Shown: in pieces, positions 6,313 through 7,574 of the stretch | How the letters are laid out: the number at the start of each line of letters is the position of its first letter | Position numbering within the stretch: position 1 is the stretch's first letter | NCBI GenBank assembly: GCA_903959115.1 | Contig: CAJBVU010000140.1 | Location: 1 to 7,574 of the forward strand | DNA: 7,574 nucleotides | From: an uncultured Bacteroidota bacterium | Lineage (GTDB): Bacteria; Bacteroidota; Bacteroidia; NS11-12g; UBA955 | Direction: 5' to 3' | Position numbers and translations under genes: made by a program | Notes under the pieces: generated by a model | Database searches by the model: none | The model's input: only the letters and a program-made list of their open reading frames with translations | Told to the model about the DNA's origin: nothing

Positions 6313-6780
6313 ATGAAAACATATCCTTTCTCAATCCTAATTGGCGGCCTATGCATGTTGTTAAGTGCCTGCGAAGACAACAACCCCACACCCGTTAAGA
6401 GCAATTTTGAAATTCTCACTAGCCACAAATGGACATTGACCTCTTGGACAGTAGACCCAGCTTTTAATGGTTTGACTGACCTATTTGCAGACCAACATCC
6501 ATGTCAAAATGACGACATCCAAACTTTCAATAAAAATGGCCTTTTGGAAATTGACCATGGTGTATCAAAATGCTTTCCCAACGAACCCCAAATTGACACC
6601 TCAACTAGATGGAAAATACAAGACAATCTGGTTATATTACAATTCAAAATCTCAAGTACACAAATCCTAAGCGACACGTGTGAACTAATCACGCTCACTG
6701 ACCAAAAACTAGAATATTATTCCAGCCAAAAAATGAACAATAAAATATACAAATACAAATACGGATATACACCAAAGTAG
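6313..6780 (+). CDS. Lipocalin-like lipoprotein
   Basis: I start at the ATG at 6313 (155 residues) because it begins a standard lipoprotein signal (MKTYPFSILIGGLCMLLSAC, lipobox LSAC, lipid-bearing C20) preceded by an A-rich stretch; a TTG 36 bases upstream lies inside the promoter. The mature part reads as a small lipocalin-like beta-barrel: HKWTLTSWTVDP, C-x-x-DDIQTFNKNGLLEIDHG, SKCFPNEPQ, RWKIQDNLVILQF, CELITLTDQKLEYYS. This order, with a W-x-LTSW opening, a cysteine before DD, and a second cysteine before a proline-containing turn, is familiar from the lipocalin-like lipoprotein family common in Bacteroidota. Its ligand is generally unknown. The acidic ED after C20 partly resembles the surface-export signal of Bacteroidota lipoproteins, so surface display is possible. 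It would be anchored in the outer membrane. Confidence 0.88.
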   Translation: MKTYPFSILIGGLCMLLSACEDNNPTPVKSNFEILTSHKWTLTSWTVDPAFNGLTDLFADQHPCQNDDIQTFNKNGLLEIDHGVSKCFPNEPQIDTSTRWKIQDNLVILQFKISSTQILSDTCELITLTDQKLEYYSSQKMNNKIYKYKYGYTPK

Positions 6781-7060
6781 AAAATCTCTGAGCTCTTTGA
6801 GATATATTTTGTGTATTTATAAAAAACGTATTACCCAAACCCTGTTTGTCGCTGCAAACCAACTCATCTCCGTGGGAACTATTCACATCCAATATTCCTC
6901 AACGTCATCATTGTTTAACCTCTTGTGATGCAACATAGATTTGCTTATTCGGAGAGGGCAATTTCAGTCCGATAAAACGGGTTAGTTTATCCGATTTTCC
7001 CAATTGCTATCAGTATTGATACTTTTCATAATTTCAACACTTTGTAAAGCTTGGAACTCT
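6781..7060. other. Convergent intergenic region, no confident gene
   Basis: This stretch lies between the 3' ends of the lipoprotein gene and the small membrane protein gene. Besides the weak terminator it holds an imperfect hairpin around 6970-6993 (GATAAAAC and GTTTATC arms with a bulge, followed by ATTTT) that could end transcription from the left. On the minus strand a 15-codon frame opens at the ATG at 7029 (MKSINTDSNWENRIN), and a second frame directly alongside (7006-6908) reads LGKSDKLTRFIGLKLPSP and onward; see the findings. No RNA gene was recognised. Confidence 0.5.
6784..6803 (+). terminator. Possible weak terminator after the lipoprotein gene
   Basis: ATCTC (6784-6788) pairs with GAGAT (6799-6803) around a 10-base loop, followed by an interrupted T-rich stretch (ATATTTTGTGTATTTAT). 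It begins 3 bases after the stop codon, which fits a terminator, but the stem is short and the T-tract is not continuous. Confidence 0.3.
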
Positions 7061-7521
7061 CTACCAAAATCTATCATGTATTTTTATACCAACAAAGTAA
7101 CTCGTGGCTACAATGAAGTTTAATATTGGGACGATATATACAAAAACAAATGTGTTAGACTTATAGATACTGTATTCTGCTGCTAATGATTGCATGTCAA
7201 CCCCTGGATGTGAATTGTCAACAATACAAAATGCATAGAATAATATCCCAAGTCCTTGAACTAAAAAAAAGATCCTTTCAAGTGATTATTTTTCAATTTT
7301 CTTATCTGTCTGATAAAAACAAAATAACAGATGGGAAAAACAACAACTAATTTAGTAAGACTTTTCCTATCCTGAGTATTCATCCCAAGAAACGCTCCTC
7401 CTCCAGTCGTGTCTTTTGATTGGATTCCAACAGATAAGACAATAATTACCGTTGTCAATATTATTAGAAACAACGTCCACGCCATTTTAAAATTACTATT
7501 TGTGTCTTCCATTGCCGTCAT
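7061..7521 (-). pseudogene. Small four-helix membrane protein gene split by a frameshift in a T8 run
   Basis: The first frame opens at the ATG at 7521 (a second ATG at 7512 is possible) and runs 86 residues to a TAG at 7263-7261. It carries two hydrophobic segments: WTLFLIILTTVIIVLSVGI (about residues 15-33) and LVVVFPICYFVFI (about 58-70), followed by a basic loop RQIRKLKNN. The stop lies directly after eight T residues (minus strand, 7270-7263). In another frame the sequence continues without a stop from that tract to the TAG at 7063-7061, reading LVQGLGILFYAFCIVDN, then YSIYKSNTFVFVYIVPI and LNFIVATSYFVGI, ending KIHDRFW. One added T, or a -1 slip, would give a single 153-residue protein with four membrane helices. 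I recognise no family. It may be a true pseudogene, a sequencing error, or a slippage- or phase-controlled gene. A weak TTG-N17-TAACTTGT (7559-7532) could be its promoter. Confidence 0.7.
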
Positions 7522-7574
7522 TATTCAATCCACAAGTTATCTCAAACTCGTATATTCAATTGATAATTAAATAA

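Noticed and set aside
6695..6892. Minus-strand frame of 65 residues antisense to the lipoprotein 3' end
   Set aside because: It overlaps a well-supported gene on the other strand, and its composition looks like reverse-complemented coding DNA plus intergenic sequence.

Overview
The window looks like chromosomal DNA from a member of the Bacteroidota, probably an environmental lineage. The case rests on AT-rich intergenic DNA, starts preceded by A/T-rich sequence instead of Shine-Dalgarno motifs, a TTG-N20-TAnnTTTG promoter (the Bacteroidota sigma-A type), a family-typical ECF sigma factor, a small lipocalin-like lipoprotein, and a large exported protein of the Ig/PKD-like kind that usually carries a type IX secretion tail. 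No rRNA, tRNA, CRISPR array or insertion sequence was seen.

Left part, minus strand (4603 down to 1). Three tightly packed genes form a likely operon: an ECF sigma factor (4603-4043), a single-pass membrane protein that is probably its anti-sigma factor (4053-3376, overlapping the sigma gene by 11 bases), and an exported 404-residue protein of unknown function, possibly an outer-membrane beta-barrel (3372-2158, 3 bases after the anti-sigma stop). After a 141-base gap holding a perfect 10+10 inverted repeat and a possible promoter comes the 5' part of a large secreted, cysteine-rich multidomain protein. Its frame stays open for all 672 codons from 2016 to the window edge, so its C-terminus lies outside.

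Right part, plus strand (4998-6780). A divergent 394-base region separates the sigma operon from an exported thioredoxin-fold protein (WCYWCK active site, GTG start, about 240 extra residues of helical C-terminal region). A lipocalin-like lipoprotein follows, with its own well-formed promoter.

Far right, minus strand (7521-7061). A small four-helix membrane protein gene is split by a frameshift at a run of eight T residues; a ninth T would join the two halves into one 153-residue protein. This could be sequencing error, a pseudogene, phase variation or programmed slippage.

Taken together, the window is about the cell envelope: a regulator pair with an exported partner, a large surface protein, a periplasmic redox protein and a lipoprotein. 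A regulatory link between the sigma factor and the large secreted protein is suggested only by proximity. I found no clearly new defence or mobile system. The least ordinary points are the homopolymer-split membrane gene, the compact sigma/anti-sigma/exported-protein unit, and the inverted repeats placed over likely promoters.
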